DNA of 6,767 nt from a bacterium (GTDB lineage: Bacteria > 4484-113 > JALSIF01), in assembly GCA_026981635.1 (NCBI GenBank), contig JALSIF010000008.1, forward strand, positions 1 to 6,767, written 5' to 3'. A program made the translations under genes and the position numbers. This document shows positions 5,914-6,767 of this stretch, piece by piece. A model generated the notes under the pieces. It was given only the letters and a program-made list of their open reading frames with translations. It ran no database searches and was not told where the DNA came from. Positions within the stretch are counted from its first letter, which is position 1. Every line of letters starts with the position of its first letter.

Positions 5914-6767
5914 GTGAGGGCGATCCCCAAGCAGATTGGCGACTACCGCATCCTGGAGGAGCTGGGCCGGGGCTCCATGGGGGTGGTGCTCAAGGGCGAG
6001 GCCCCCGACGGCACCCTGGTAGCCATCAAGGTCTTCAACCCCTCCGACGATCTAAGCCCCGGCCACAAGCTTGAGCTCCACGACCGCTTCCTGCAGGAGG
6101 CGAGGATCCTAAGCGAGATTGATCACCCCAACGTCGTCCACGTGCTGGCTTCGGGCCACACCGACGGCAGCGACTACATGGTGATGGAGTTCGTGGAGGG
6201 GTTCAACCTCAAGGAGCTTGCCCAGATGGGCCGCCGTTTTACGGTGGAGGAGGCGGTAGACATCATCAGGCAGGTACTGCTGGGGCTAGACGCCATCCAC
6301 CGCCACGGGGTAGTCCACCGGGACATCAAGCCCTCCAACATCATCCTGCGGCCCGACGGGACCGCGGTAATCACCGATTTCGGCATCGCCAGAAAGCTGA
6401 CCGAGAAAACCCTCGCCCGGGGTGATCATCTGCTCGGCACCCCCGCCTACATGGCTCCAGAGCAGATCACCGGTGGTCAGGTGGACCACCGGGCTGACAT
6501 CTATTCGGCCGGGGTGGTCCTCTATGAGCTCCTGACGGGAGAGCGAGCCTTCCCCGGCGACATCTCGGAGGCCCTCTACCGGGTGGTGAACGAGGATCCG
6601 GCTGACCCCCGCAGCTATCGGCCGGAGATTTCAACTGATCTGGTCATGGCGCTGGAGAAAGCACTGGCCAAAGACCCCGCCCGCCGCTTCGCCAGCGCGC
6701 TGGACTTCTACCACCGCCTGGAGCGGGCCCGGCTGGTGGAGCCCACTCCGGAACCTGCCAAGGGCGC
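5914..6767 (+). CDS. Hanks-type (PknB-like) Ser/Thr protein kinase, 3'-truncated by window edge
   Basis: Eukaryotic-like kinase that transfers phosphate from ATP to Ser/Thr of target proteins. The 284 visible codons run open to the window edge and cover the whole catalytic domain. Seen: Gly-rich loop LGRGSMGVV (17-25), ATP-binding Lys39 in VAIK, alpha-C Glu62, catalytic loop HRDIKPSN (135-142), metal-binding DFG (155-157), GTPAYMAPEQ (175-184) of the activation and P+1 loops, Asp195 in DHRADIYSAGV, and KDPARRFAS (253-261). All catalytic residues are present, so it should be active. After about residue 272 a Pro-rich stretch (EPTPEPAKG) begins; in PknB relatives this leads to a juxtamembrane linker, a membrane segment and a sensor domain, which would lie beyond the edge. 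The GTG start is forced, because an in-frame TAG sits immediately before it (5911-5913) and the next start codons fall inside the glycine loop. No Shine-Dalgarno is seen. The gene is divergent from the MocR-type regulator. Confidence 0.96.
   Translation, partial: MRAIPKQIGDYRILEELGRGSMGVVLKGEAPDGTLVAIKVFNPSDDLSPGHKLELHDRFLQEARILSEIDHPNVVHVLASGHTDGSDYMVMEFVEGFNLKELAQMGRRFTVEEAVDIIRQVLLGLDAIHRHGVVHRDIKPSNIILRPDGTAVITDFGIARKLTEKTLARGDHLLGTPAYMAPEQITGGQVDHRADIYSAGVVLYELLTGERAFPGDISEALYRVVNEDPADPRSYRPEISTDLVMALEKALAKDPARRFASALDFYHRLERARLVEPTPEPAKG

Noticed and set aside
5823-6074. Small plus-strand frame starting at an ATG in the divergent region
   Set aside because: It runs into the kinase gene in another frame, and its tail is only a frameshifted reading of the glycine-loop region; the ATG lies inside the repeat cluster with no Shine-Dalgarno.
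1-6767. CRISPR array, tRNA, insertion sequence or prophage genes
   Set aside because: No regularly spaced repeats, tRNA-like cloverleaf, transposase or phage protein was seen in either strand.

Overview
This is a GC-rich bacterial chromosomal window (GC is high by eye, with strong G/C bias at third codon positions). It is densely coded, with five genes and no stretch above 300 bases without one. The aspartyl-tRNA synthetase is the bacterial type, with the GAD insertion, so the source is a bacterium. I cannot name the phylum. Two of the three transcription-unit starts look leaderless or nearly so: a GTG start a few bases after a TANNNT hexamer, with no Shine-Dalgarno. That habit is common in Actinomycetota, Deinococcota and some other GC-rich lineages, but it is only a hint.

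Layout, left to right. (1) The 3' part of aspS on +, running in from beyond the left edge and ending at 1622. (2) After 35 bp, a phosphoglucomutase/phosphomannomutase gene on + (1658-3064) with a forced GTG start. (3) A convergent junction at which the two TAG stop codons lie inside one perfect 12-bp palindrome (3061-3072). (4) A minus-strand two-gene operon: a MocR-type regulator (GntR winged helix fused to a PLP aminotransferase fold, 5773-4292), then a predicted lipoprotein with an EF-hand-like calcium loop (4295-3069), joined by an ATGA overlap. (5) A 140-bp divergent intergenic region (5774-5913) with four CCAAT repeats, an 8-bp inverted repeat, a second smaller inverted repeat, and candidate promoters facing both ways. 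(6) The first 284 codons of a Hanks-type Ser/Thr protein kinase on + (5914 to the right edge), with all catalytic motifs intact.

The left half is housekeeping: tRNA charging and hexose-phosphate interconversion. The right half looks accessory: a PLP-sensing regulator probably controls itself, the surface lipoprotein translated with it, and possibly the divergent kinase, through the repeat cluster between them. The combination of MocR regulator, calcium-loop lipoprotein and signalling kinase is the only candidate here for an undescribed functional module. The functional link is inference from gene order and the repeats. I saw no mobile element, CRISPR array, tRNA, rRNA or convincing intrinsic terminator.
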